A DNA stretch of 64,000 nucleotides from Bidens hawaiensis. Its lineage: Eukaryota; Streptophyta; Magnoliopsida; Asterales; Asteraceae. Under the pieces are notes generated by a model that saw nothing but the letters and a program-made list of their open reading frames with translations, ran no database searches and was not told the DNA's origin. The number at the start of each line of letters is the position of its first letter. Positions within the stretch are counted from its first letter, which is position 1. The stretch is from assembly GCA_021521415.1 (NCBI GenBank), contig JAIQDT010000001.1, positions 3,782,001-3,846,000 on the forward strand. The letters run 5' to 3'. Positions 36,991-47,480 of the stretch are shown here, piece by piece. The translations under genes were made by a program, and so were the position numbers.

Positions 36991-37413
36991 CCATACCTCT
37001 TTTACATACTTTCTATAAACATAATCGTAAGTTTCGCACATACATGCATCATTCATTCTTTATCTTATAAAATACATATAACATCGTCCATTTCCTGGCA
37101 GTACATGCAATTCCGAAGATCGTTCATGTACCGACAAGAAATCATTCATACACTTCACATAATACATATATGGCATAAACTTATCACTTAGGATAAGTGT
37201 ATTAACTAATCACATCGAGTATGCACACAGCCCCGAAAACATAACAAGGAATGGGGCTAGAAACTCACCTGAATGCGGTTACGTTCACCGTTTATGGTAA
37301 TTCCTTTCTTGAGCTGTGCACGACTAACTGTATAACAATTACACGTATCAATTAACTATCACTACTTATATCGTCTTTCTAGTCTTAAATATTACCCTCA
37401 ACGAACGGAGGTC

Positions 37414-37493
37414 CGGGGGCAGCGCCCCTGGCAGCGGGGTCTAGGGGCGGCAGCCCCTAACAGGGTCCAAGGGGCAGAGCCCCTGGCTGGGGT
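37414..37493. repeat. Three GC-rich hairpin words in the left LTR of D
   Basis: GGGGGCAGCGCCCCT, GGGGCGGCAGCCCCT and GGGGCAGAGCCCCT are each nearly palindromic and are spaced about 30 bases apart in otherwise AT-rich DNA. The same trio is in the right LTR (44729-44811). Confidence 0.85.
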
Positions 37494-37639
37494 CGATCTT
37501 TTTATTTCCATTAACCGTCGTAACACATTTTCCATTAGAATTAATTCATCATTTATGTAGCTACTTAAAAGTTCGAGGGCTTCTTTGTAATTAATTCGTT
37601 CTTTTCTAAGTTCAGAGACCATTCTGTCCATTTGTTAAA

Positions 37640-37965
37640 CTTCTAATTCGTTATATTAACGATTTGGCTTATCTTAGCGAACTGGCCCATGTAGCGAATT
37701 GAACCCCTCAACGAACTGGTTATTAAGAGAACAGGACCTTATAAGGAGCTGGTCCTTGACGAATCAGTTCATGTAGCGAATCAGTCCATGTAACGAATTG
37801 GACCTTCCAATTCGTGATCTTTTAACTATAGTGAATCAAGGGTAATTCGCTATCTTTACCCTTAACGAACTGAAGCTAGTTCGTTATATCCCCTTAGACG
37901 AATCAGCTAGCGAATTACTTCTAATTCGTTAGTTACTCCATAGCGAACTAGGGTTAGGTCAGGGA
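37640..37965. repeat. TAACGAACTGG motif array in the left LTR of D
   Basis: Fifteen CGAAY / RTTCG words lie in about 320 bases, most within TAACGAACTGG, TAGCGAATC or CTAATTCGTTA, on both strands. It is copied in the right LTR (44965-45280). Confidence 0.85.
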
Positions 37966-38596
37966 ATGTCAGAACATTCCCTGACATTCCTTAACATCGT
38001 ACCACTTTTCCGGCGCCGCCTTTCTGGCTCCGCCATTGCCGGAAAGCCGCTGGAAAACCGCGAACACGTCGGAAAAATGAGTTTTAACTCGTTTTTCACC
38101 GTTTTTCGTCCCGTTCGATCCAGATCTGAGCTAGGGTGACCCCTAAGCTCATCATAGGTTCGGTTTATACCCGATTCCACCCAGATCTCGTGACTTAAAT
38201 GGTTTAACGGTGTCGGCTCGTCGTTTCATGACTATATCTAACGGGTTAAGCTCATACAATATAAACTATCATTACCTCGGGTCGGTAATCGGTTTCCTTC
38301 TTGGTCTCGGCTTAGGCAAGGAGAGAACTAGAGAGAAAGCTTAAGTGTGTGTTTTGGGTGGTGTAAGGGATATGTGTAAATGAGGGATTAAATGGTGATT
38401 TAAGGTTTATATAATTATGGGATCATGGGCTTAAGCCCATGGTCTTTCCTTCTTTCTTTCATAACCCAACTCCATAACCCATATCCTTTTAACTCAACAC
38501 TAGCCCAACTCATATTCTATTTATCTAAAATGATAATGACCCACTATAAAATAACGAAATTCATTTTATTATAATAACCAAAATTAGGATGTTACA

Positions 38597-38617
38597 AGTC
38601 TTTCCTCCTTAAAGAGG
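38597..38617 (-). other. Polypurine tract of element D
   Basis: AGTCTTTCCTCCTTAAAGAGG next to the LTR edge gives AAGGAGGAAAGACT on the minus strand. This is the plus-strand primer and shows that the left LTR is the 3' LTR. Confidence 0.8.
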
Positions 38618-38639
38618 TTTCGTCCCCGAAACCTAACTA

Positions 38640-40409
38640 TTACATAAACAAATTCGGGTAAAACTTGTGCATCTCATCCTCAGCTTCCCAAGTAGCATCT
38701 GAACCTTTGCGATGCTTCCATATCACTTTCACTATAGGTATAACCTTGTGACGAAGTTGTTTCTCCTTGCGATCAATTATCTTGATCGGTTGTTCAATAT
38801 AGTTCAACTGTTCATCAACCTCAATGTCCATTAATGGCACATGAGACGTGTCATCAGTTAGGCATTTCCTTAGGTGAGAAACATGGAAGGTTGAATGAAT
38901 TCCTTCTAACTCTTCTAGAAAGTCTAGCTTATAAGCCACTTCACCTACATGATCTATAATCTTAAACGGTCCAATGTACCTTGGACTCAACTTTCCCCTC
39001 TTCCTAAAACGGATAATTCCTTTCCAAGGCGAGACTTTGAGCATCACATTGTCACCAACTTTAAACTCAATCGGTCGTCGTCGCTTATCAGTATACGACT
39101 TCTGTCTGTCTTGAGCAGCTTTCATTCTTGCCTTGATCTGATCAAACTTCGAACAGGTTTCTTGCACAACTTCTAGGCTTCCCATCTCCTTCTTGCCAAT
39201 CTCTCCCCAACACACCGGGGTCCTACATCGTCTACCGTAGAGCATCTCAAATTGTGGCATACCAATACTAGAATGGTAGCTATTGTTATAGGAGAACTCT
39301 GCTAGGTGCAGATGATCATCCCAACTTCCTCCAAAGTCTAAAACACAAGCACGTAGCATATCCTCAAGGGTTTGGATCGTTCTTTCGGACTGTCCATCGG
39401 TTTGAGGATGATACGCCGTACTGATGTTCAATCTCGTTCCCATAGCTTCACGGAACTTCTTCCAAAACCTCGAAGTGAATCGAGTATCTCTATCAGACAC
39501 GATCGATAACGGCACTCCATGCTTTGCCACAACCTCTTTTATGAACAAATTTGCTAACGTTTCTGACGAGATGGCCTCTCGTGTAGGCAGAAAGTGAGCA
39601 CTTTTGGTCAAACCGTCCATGATCACCCAGATGGTATCATGATGCTTAGCTGTACGAGGTAGCTTAGTTATGAAATCCATAGTGATGTGGTCCCATTTCC
39701 ATTCTGGTATCTCAAGAGGCTGCATCTTTCCATAGGGTTTCTGGTGCTCTGCTTTGATTTGCAAGCAAGTTAGGCACTTACTGACATAATCCACTACATC
39801 ATTTTTCATGCCTGGCCACCAGTAATCTCTTTTCAAATCCTGGTTCATCTTCGTAATTCCTGGATGAATCGAATATCTTGACTTATGAGCTTCATCTAAG
39901 TTTCGACCTTTGAGATCTCCATGGCGTGGAATCCACATATGGTCAAACCTAGTCTTGACACCATGAGTGTTTTCCATCAACTCGTCTTTCTGACCGAAAA
40001 TCCTTTCTTTCTTCACTAGCCCTTCATCAACCAACACTTCCGACTGTACTTCGATGATTTCATCAAACAGACTTGAATTCATAATCAACTGATATGACTT
40101 CACTGTTACAATGACTTCCTCGTTCTTACGACTTAGCGCGTCGGCGACCACATTAGCTTTACCAGGATAGTACTTAATGTCGCAGTCATAATCCTTAATC
40201 AACTCCAACCACCTTCTCTGCCATATGTTCAATTCCTTCTGCTCGAAGAAGTACTTTAAACTCTTATGATCTGTGTAAATGGTACACTTAGTACCGTACA
40301 GATAATGCCACCATATCTTTATGGCATGCACTACTTCTGCTAGCTCTAAATCATGTGTCGGATAAGTACTCTCATGGACTTTCAACTGTCTCGTTGCATC
40401 AACACACAA
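38640..40409 (-). pseudogene. pol: RNase H end, integrase and chromodomain-like tail of element D
   Basis: The longest open frame in the window (589 codons), part of a broken pol. It begins within RNase H ([42 protein letters not shown]). The integrase zinc-binding part follows ([28 protein letters not shown]). The core has [21 protein letters not shown] and [20 protein letters not shown], so D, D and E are present; [10 protein letters not shown] has Gly where Arg is usual. A GPFKII-type linker precedes the tail [12 protein letters not shown] ... [20 protein letters not shown], which resembles the group II chromodomain of Tekay elements. The annotated ATG is only the first one after a deletion and is not a natural start. 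Confidence 0.9.
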
Positions 40410-41447
40410 CCCAACCCACGATGCGAAGCATCAGTACAAAAAACCAAATCCTCGTCACCGTCGGGTAAAGCAAGGATTGGAGCTTGCGTGAGTTTCTTCT
40501 TCAACTCCTAAAAAGCTTCTTCTTGAAACTTACCCCAACTGAATACTATCGACTTTCGGGTCATACCGGTCAACGGTTCGGCTATCTTGGAGAAACCTTC
40601 GATGAATCTCCTATAGTAGCCAGCTAACCCTAGGAAGCTTCGTATATCAGTCAGATTCTGTGGAGTCTTCCAATTCGTTATTGCCTCAATCTTAGCTGGG
40701 TCAACGGTAATCCCTTCAGGATTAATCACGTGACCTAGAAATTGCACTTCTCGCAACCAGAACGCGCATTTTGAAAACTTAGCATACAATTTTTCTTTCT
40801 TCAGAGTCTCTAACAACTCTCTCAGATGCTCGGCATGATCAGACTCGCTCTTTGAATAAATCAATATATCATCAACGAAGACGATAACTGACTTATCCAA
40901 CATCGGCCGACACACCCTATTCATCATGTCCATAAATGCTGCAGAAGCATTCGTTACCGAATGACATCACGAGAAACTCGTAGTGTCCGTATCGTGTTCG
41001 GAACGCTGTTTTAGGTATGTCTCCCTCTTTCACCTTCAGCTGATGATAGCCTGATCTAAGATCTATTCGTGAGAACCAACTTGAACCTTGCAGTTGGTCA
41101 AACATATCATCAATCCTTGGCAAAGGATATCTATTCTTTACCGTAAGCTTGTTCAACTCGCGATAGTCTATGCACATTCTCATACTTCCATCCTTCTTCT
41201 TCACGAACAACACTGGTGCGCCCCACGGGGAAACACTTGGTCTAATAAAACCCTTGTCGAGGAGTTCCTGCAGTTGGGACATCAATTCTTTCATCTCGTA
41301 CGGTGCTAGACGGTAAGGCGCTTTCGCGACGGGTTGGGATCCTAGTACTAAATTTATTTGATATTCTATCTCACGCTTCGGTGGTAACCCCGGAAGATCC
41401 TCAGGGAATACTTCTGGGTAGTCGCACACGATAGGAACATCTTTCAT
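40410..41447 (-). pseudogene. pol: Reverse transcriptase and RNase H start of element D, frameshifted
   Basis: The 41447 frame carries [61 protein letters not shown] and [11 protein letters not shown], then shifts near 40967 by loss of two bases after VMSFG. The 40933 frame continues with [11 protein letters not shown] (catalytic FVDD), [11 protein letters not shown] and [12 protein letters not shown] up to a TAG at 40508 that looks like a former CAG. Beyond it [17 protein letters not shown] stops short where roughly 20 bases are missing before RQLKVHE. Confidence 0.88.
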
Positions 41448-41501
41448 CTATTTCGTCTCGACCGTAGCGTTAACAACATACGCCAGGTAGGCACCACACC
41501 C

Positions 41502-43277
41502 TCACCTTAACAAACCCTCGGCTTTTATCATCGAAATGACATTAAGCCCAGAACTTTCCTTATCACCATACACCATCACCGCCCTACCATCCAAAGACTT
41601 TAACCTTATTATCCTATTCTTACACACTATCTGAGCTTCGTACTCAGACAACCAATCCATTCCCAAAACTACATCGAACCCTCCTAAGGTTATAACATAC
41701 AAGGTAACAGGAAACTCGTGTCCCTCTAACTCTATCTTAAAATTTTTAACCATTCTCATTATTTTAACCGAGGTGTCACTAGCGGTTTCTACTATAAAAA
41801 TTTTAGACACTCGGCAACATTTCATTTTAGCTAATTTACTAAATGGTGTAGCTACGAAACTTCTATTCACACCCGAATCAAATAATAATGAAGCAGAAAT
41901 ACCGTTTACTAAAAACGTACCAGTCACAACATCTGGAATCTGTTTAGCCTGCTCCTGGGTCAGCATGTAGGCTCTAGTCGTTGGCCTAGCTTGATCAGTA
42001 TCCTTCTTCCCACTACCTCCAGCTCCACCATCAGTATACTCCCTTTCCATATGACCCGTCTTACCACACTTGTAGCATGCGGGTTTCACAGCACACTCAT
42101 TAGCATAGTGCCCCACCTTCCCACACTTATAACAGGCATTTGTCCCAAGCCTACATTCTCCACTATGAGCCTTTCCATAGTTGTGACACACATCCGAACC
42201 AGTACCCCACTTGCACTCTCCACCGTGCACCTTCCCACACGTCTTGCACGTCTTTCTCTCCCACACCTTCTGCTTCTTGTCCTTAGAGTTCCATAACTGA
42301 GTACCTGGTCGATTAACAGGAGCGACCCATTTCTTATCCTTCTTCTCTTCCCCTACCACAACATCGTCTGCAGCCAAGTCCTCATAAACCATCTCCGCGA
42401 GTTCGACAGCAGAGTCAAAAGTAGCAGGTTTATTCGCCCTGACCAGCATGCGAACCTTCTGTGACAGTCCCCTCACATAACACTTGATTCTCTTAGCCTC
42501 GGTGTTGACTATATCGGGTACCAACCTAGACATTCGGTTGAACTCTATGGTGTACTCACGATGTGTCATCGTCCTAGCTTTCAAGTTTAGGAACTTCATC
42601 TCCGCTCTCTCAACTTCGGCGTCAGCACAGAACTTCTTCATCACAAATTCTTTCAGATCCTCCCACCTCATAGCCTTGATTTCCTCTCGGCTCCTTCTTT
42701 TCTCAATTGATTCCCACCAATACATCGCCTCATCTTCAAACGATTAGGTGGCATAACCGACAGCTTGATCGGGACGACACTCGCTAATGCAGATAATTTT
42801 ATCCATGGTGGTTATCCATTGAAGGGTAGCGATTGCGTCTCCCAAACCAGTCAGCTTCGGCGGGTCACAACCCTTGAAGGACTTATAGTTGCAACCACAT
42901 CGGCCCCTCTTTCTATCGTCAGCCTTCACAGACCTAACCACACTCAAAGCCTCCCTCTCTCCTTCATCATCTTTCCTTTCACCTCCTCCCGTCCCTTTAG
43001 CGGTTCTTTCACGGCCTCCAGCAGACCTTTCAGGATTCATGTTCTTCACAGCACCAGCTACAGCTTCAACAATAGCTGCTTGGATTAAGGGATCGAGTTG
43101 GACTCCTTCGTTGTTCTCAGGGTTTCTTCCAGCTACGCTTCCTTCAGTTCCGGTGTTGGAAGTTGTTTCTACCGAAGGTTGTTGGTCACGACGAGGCCTG
43201 CCACGACGTCCAGTGCGGCCTCCTGCCCCAACAACTGCCCTAGATCCAGCCATCGTATTCTGGAAAGGAAAACACAA
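41502..43277 (-). pseudogene. gag-pro: gag-protease of element D, one internal stop
   Basis: A single frame runs from 43277 with one TAA near 42744 and ends at TGA 41502; a TAG lies just before 41447, all in the frame of RT. Expected start: MAGSRAVVGAGGRTGRRGR near 43253. The capsid part includes FKGCDPPKLTGLGDA and a REYTIEFNRMSRLVPDIV segment. A Cys-rich region has CKTCGKVHGGEC, CHNYGKAHSGEC (Cys to Tyr), an intact CYKCGKVGHYANEC and CYKCGKTGHMEREY (last Cys to Tyr). A retropepsin motif LLFDSGVNRSFV and VLGMDWLSEYEA follow. The capsid packages RNA; the protease would cut the polyprotein. Inactive. Confidence 0.88.
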
Positions 43278-43651
43278 ACGTCATCACTCAAGGAACTATT
43301 TAGTACAAGGATAGTAAGGCTAAAAGGTAATAACAGTGGCCAGCTGTGATTAGCTGATCATGTTACTTTTCGTGTCCTATACACTTCCCTTTATGAGTCT
43401 ATTTGTGCTGGTTCTACTCTAAATAGTTAATCAATCAAACAATCAGTTACTCATATCCCTAACATTCACATACCCTTTCTTTAGCAATTAAGATAACATT
43501 AACATACATATTTAACCATACACCTTACCGTTACTGAGCTTGCTTGAGTGACACACGGCTATCTTGAACTAGCATCTTCTTTCTTTTCTTACTTTAATCC
43601 CATTCTCTATTCGAGTCTAAGCATATAGGATGCTTAAATCTCTTGAACTTT

Positions 43652-43663
43652 GCTCTGATACCA
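43652..43663 (-). other. Primer-binding site of element D
   Basis: GCTCTGATACCA, exact complement of the tRNA-Met primer site, three bases from the LTR edge at 43667. Confidence 0.92.
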
Positions 43664-43666
43664 ACT

Positions 43667-45440
43667 TGTAAGGCCCCGTTACCGGTAGCCATACTTTGGT
43701 GTTAGATTTACTCATAACCACAGTTCTACAAATAAGAGTTAATTAAAACATTCACGGAACATTTAAACTTTAACCATAATATGTTACATAACCTACAAAT
43801 CTTGTCTTATAAAACATTCATAGTCATTTAAAATAAAACCTAGTCTTTAAAACATCACAACATTTCTTCGAGATGCCAGTATCTTCGATTGCATGCCATG
43901 TGTCTTCAATCATGCGAACTGCCTTAACCTATTTGCCTGCGTGCATAGTAAAAGTCAGCTACACTGAGTGAGTTCTAGTTAATCACATAACTTACTTTAC
44001 ATTCACATATACGTGCCCAAAAGTACGCATTACATAATTAACATGTCCATCAATCGTTCATACACATACATAACTAACATTACGTTATAAAGAGCATTCG
44101 CCCTACATACCTCGGATATTATTAGGGTCCGGTACCCTCCATCCTCGGATATTATTAGGTTCCGGTCACCCTTCATCCTCGGATATTATTAGGGTCCGGT
44201 ACCCTTCATCCTCGGATATTATTAGGGTCCGGTACCCTTCATACTCGGATATTATTAGGGTCCGGTACCCTCCATCCTCGGATATTATTAGGTCCGGTAC
44301 CCTTTCTTCCATACCTCTTTTACATACTTTCTATATACATAATCGTAAGTTTCGCACATACATTCATCATTCATTCTTTATCTTACAACATACATATACA
44401 ATCATCCATTTCCTGGCAGTACATGCAATTCCGAAGATCGTTCATGTACCGACAAGAAATCATTCATACACTTCACATAATACAAATATGGCATACACTT
44501 ATCACTTAGGATAAGTGTATTAACTAATCACATCGAGTATGCACACAGCCCCGAAAACATAACAAGGAATGGGGCTAGAAACTCACTTGAATGCGGTTAC
44601 CTTCACCGTTTATGGTAATTCCTTTCTTGAGATGTGTGCGACTAACTGTATAACAATTACACGTATCAATTAACTATCACTACTTATATCATCTTCTAAT
44701 CTTAAATATTACCCTCAACGAACGAGGGTCCGGGGGCAGCGCCCCTGGCAGCGGGGTCTAGGGGTGGCAGCCCCTAGCAGGGTACAAGGGGCAGAGCCCC
44801 TAGCTGGGGTCGAGCTTTTATTTCCATTAACCGTCGTAACACATTTTCCATTAGAATTTTAATTCATCATTTATTTAGCTACTTAAAAGTTCGAGGGCTT
44901 CTTTGTAATTAATTCGTTCTTTTCTAAGTTTAGGGACCATTCTGTCCATTTGTTAAACTTCTAATTCGTTATATTAACGAATTGGTTTATCTTAGCGAAC
45001 TGGTCCATGTAGCGATCTGAACCCCTTAACGAACTGGTTATTAAGCGAACAGGACCTTATAACGAGCTGGTCCTTGATGAATCAGTTCATGTAGCGAATC
45101 AGTCCATATAACGAATTTGACCTTCCAATTCGTTATCTTTTAACTATAGAGAATCAAGGGTAATTCGCTATCTTTACCCTTAACGAACTGAAGCTAGTTC
45201 GTTATATCCCCTTAGACGAATCAGCTAGCGAATTACTTCTAATTCGTTAGTTACTCCATAGCGAACTAGGGTTAGGTCAGGGAATGTCAGAACATTCCCT
45301 GACATTCCTTAACATCGTACCACTTTTCCGGCGCCGCCATTGCCGGCAAGCCGCCGGAAAACCACGAACACGTCAGAAAAACGAGTTTTAACTCGTTTTT
45401 CACCGTTTTTCGTCCCGTTCGATCCAGATCTGAGCTAGGG
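43667..45440 (-). repeat. 5' LTR of element D, truncated, 1774 bp
   Basis: It starts TGTAAGGCCCCGTTACC and follows the left LTR base for base until GATCTGAGCTAGGG at 45440. The next 460 bases of the left LTR have no counterpart. It includes six 33-base tandem units (44110-44308), the GC hairpin trio (44729-44811) and the TAACGAACTGG array (44965-45280). What follows is a LINE fragment. Confidence 0.9.
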
Positions 45441-45500
45441 AGATTGTGTAACTGATGACTCTTCTTGTTCATGTATCAGCCACTGAAAGAAGGACACTTA

Positions 45501-45747
45501 GGCAGTCTGTAGTGGGCATAAAATATGGGGAGATAAGGGAGAACACCGTCCCCGGGCTACAAATGGGCAGCAAGTGGGGGGGAATCTGCATCGCCTTGTG
45601 TATGTGTGTGTTTGTCAAAAATAAATATTAAAAAAATAAAAATGGGGCGAGTTTTGGGCTACAACACCACCTCCCTGAGCTACATATCACCCCCTTGGCC
45701 ACGTATCAAAAATCCTTCGCATTTTATAGTCCTCCACTCACATGGCC
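45501..45747. mobile_element. Tourist-like (PIF/Harbinger) MITE with TTA duplication
   Basis: TTA at 45498-45500 and 45748-45750. Ends: GGCAGTCTGTAGTGGGCATAAAATATG, and reversed GGCCATGTGAGTGGAGGACTATAAAATG, an imperfect inverted repeat of about 27 bases. It is 247 bp without a frame. Three-base TTA/TAA duplications are typical of PIF/Harbinger. Confidence 0.75.
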
Positions 45748-45750
45748 TTA

Positions 45751-46335
45751 GATGTGGACGAATACGTTGAACAACTCGTTTACATACAAAACATTAAAGA
45801 AGAATATATTGAGAATTGGAGATATGTCATCTTTGGTAATCAAGTAGAGTGGATTCTTCCCAGCAATAATTGGGCCTCGTCAAAAGCAAATTATTTTGTG
45901 TGAAAAGCGGAAATGAGAAGAATACCAACAAAGGACGCTTTTGCTTTTAGAGAAGTTCACATCCCAAATGAGGAATGTGTTAATAGCGATTTTGAAAAGG
46001 AGACGACTAATACATATTGATTATGTGTTCCTTTGAAAAGTCCATCTAGTGGCAGGTCTTAATGTCGCTCAAATTACACAACCCTGCGGGTTTCTATTCA
46101 GTTAAAATAGGCGAATGCCAAGGAGTATCCAAAGAAAAAAATAAGGCAATGCAAGTACTCGTTTTTAGTATGTTTTGGAGGCTGTATATGGAATGCTAGA
46201 AATGAAAGAACCTTCAGCAATAGAAGGATACCAAAAAGGAGTCTTTTCTTTGGTAGTGTAATAGGTCTAAATTCAATAGCGTCCTTGATGTATCTAATTA
46301 TGTGGCAGCCTTGCATTTTGGATGTGCTGCTTGTT
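45751..46335 (+). pseudogene. LINE 3' fragment: zinc-binding (zf-RVT) region
   Basis: The plus-strand frame has NYFV-stop-KAEMRRIPTKDAFAFR and HIPNEECVNSDFEKE. This is the KVNCFVWRA...RIPTK...L-x-C pattern of the zinc-binding domain after RT in plant LINEs. Further on another frame gives CFGGCIWNARNERTFSN, matching the conserved W-x2-W-x-ARN-x-R-x-F end. One TGA replaces the Trp or Arg after NYFV, and frames drift. The 60 bases left of the MITE may belong to it. The 5' part is absent, as expected for a truncated LINE, and the fragment abuts the broken LTR of element D. Confidence 0.6.
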
Positions 46336-46676
46336 AGAAATTATAATCAACATCCCAAGAGTATGTTGTTAATTGTATCATTGTAATAGTCATTTAACGG
46401 TAGTACTACTATTAGATTGGTAGTTAACTACACTTGTTTGATTCTCCGGGCATTTCACCACTAAAATGCATGATAAAGTTAGATTACGCTAGTGAGTTCG
46501 AGCTAAACATTTTATATCACTTTCATTCATAGCTTTAAAGTCATATCATGTCAAGTTTCCAAACACTGTCATCTTTACCCAGAATTCACCATAGAGCATC
46601 AGATTCTAATTTTTCCACAAACCGTCGCATTAACGTCACATCATATTCTATTTTTTTCTTAAAAACTCACACTTTC
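46336..46676. other. Non-coding gap with a possible Gypsy LTR scrap
   Basis: AAAGTTAGATTACGCTAGTG, then AGTTCGAGCTAAA (near 46475-46510) resembles AAAAGTCAGCTACGCTGAGTGAGTTCTAGTTAA of the D-type LTRs. Nothing else is recognised. Confidence 0.3.
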
Positions 46677-47480
46677 TGTTTGAAATTTATTTTAATATGA
46701 ATGGATATTTTATTTAATATTTAGTGAAATTATTAATAAAACTTATAATATGGTGAATTAAAAATAAACTATTGAGTAGAGTTTTATTTATGTCACTTGA
46801 TGAGTTTTATTAGAGTTTATGTCTCAAATTAAGTGAGACTTTTCACTCATCCATGTCTCTTGTATAAATTTGCCTAAAGTAAAGAAGAGAAGTCTTGGAA
46901 CAAAAATGATGTCATCAAGAAGAAGCCTTTGTATATTTCTTTTTTCAAGAAATATTAAGGACGAAAAACTCTCTAAACTTCATATTTATATTATCAAGTT
47001 CTAGCACACTAAAGTATCCAGTGTAGCCTCGGGGGCGTAGCCTTCCCCGGCAGTACATATTGCTTCGGTTGTTGTACCCTAGGAGACAGACGCGTTGTCT
47101 TATGTAGAGGCGTGAAATCTGCTTTAATGGAAGCGTGTTGAACACGTGCTTCAACCTCAACCGTCAACCACGCTCAATATATATTCTTTTGTTCATATTT
47201 TGTTGCAGTCAATTGTGTTAACCATATCAAGGAAAAACTAAGACGAATGTGAAGATACTCAACGAGTGGAAGACTCGAGTCAAGAAGTTCCTGTCGAAGT
47301 TCTCACCAAAGACATCGACTTGAATATTTATATTATAATATAAATTGTTCTTTATTTTATTTCCTTTTTGGTTTTATACACGGTATTGTACTATGACATT
47401 TCTCTTGTATAACGAGAGTATCGTTATACTTATTTTATTTTAGTTTTTTAAATAATATGGTGACCCATATCCTACAATCT
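46677..47480 (+). repeat. 5' LTR of the pol-less Copia derivative (right edge unresolved)
   Basis: A TATA-like TTGTATAAATTT lies near 46860, a GTGAAATCTGCTTTAATGGA word near 47112, and TATGGTGACCCATATCCTACA near 47457. I place the right edge near 47480 only from the TG...CA rule; no standard primer site is seen. Confidence 0.5.

Larger units (their letters stand above)
36381..38596 (-). repeat. 3' LTR of element D, complete, 2216 bp
   Basis: It starts TGTATGGCCCCGTTAC and ends GGATGTTACA. It includes five tandem copies of a 33-base unit (36824-36990), three GC-rich hairpin words (37414-37493) and a dense TAACGAACTGG array (37640-37965). Its last 460 bases, absent from the right LTR, hold the AT-rich promoter-proximal part. 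Confidence 0.92.
36381..45440 (-). mobile_element. Element D: Tekay-type chromovirus (Ty3/Gypsy)
   Basis: Right to left: truncated LTR (43667-45440), primer site, gag, protease, RT, RNase H, integrase with chromodomain-like tail, polypurine tract, full LTR (36381-38596). RT before integrase marks Gypsy; the C-terminal chromodomain-like sequence and 2.2-kb LTRs suggest the Tekay (Del) clade. The first 400 bases of the two LTRs differ at about 24 positions by eye (about 94% identity), so it is not very recent. Inactivated by four stops, one RT frameshift and a deletion in RNase H. Confidence 0.9.

Noticed and set aside
37398..37631. Minus-strand frame across the GC hairpins, repeated in the other LTR
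   Set aside because: Not conserved as a frame in the right LTR and lies in non-coding LTR sequence.
42889..43349. Plus-strand Ser/Pro/Thr-rich frames
   Set aside because: Antisense shadows of the gag of element D.
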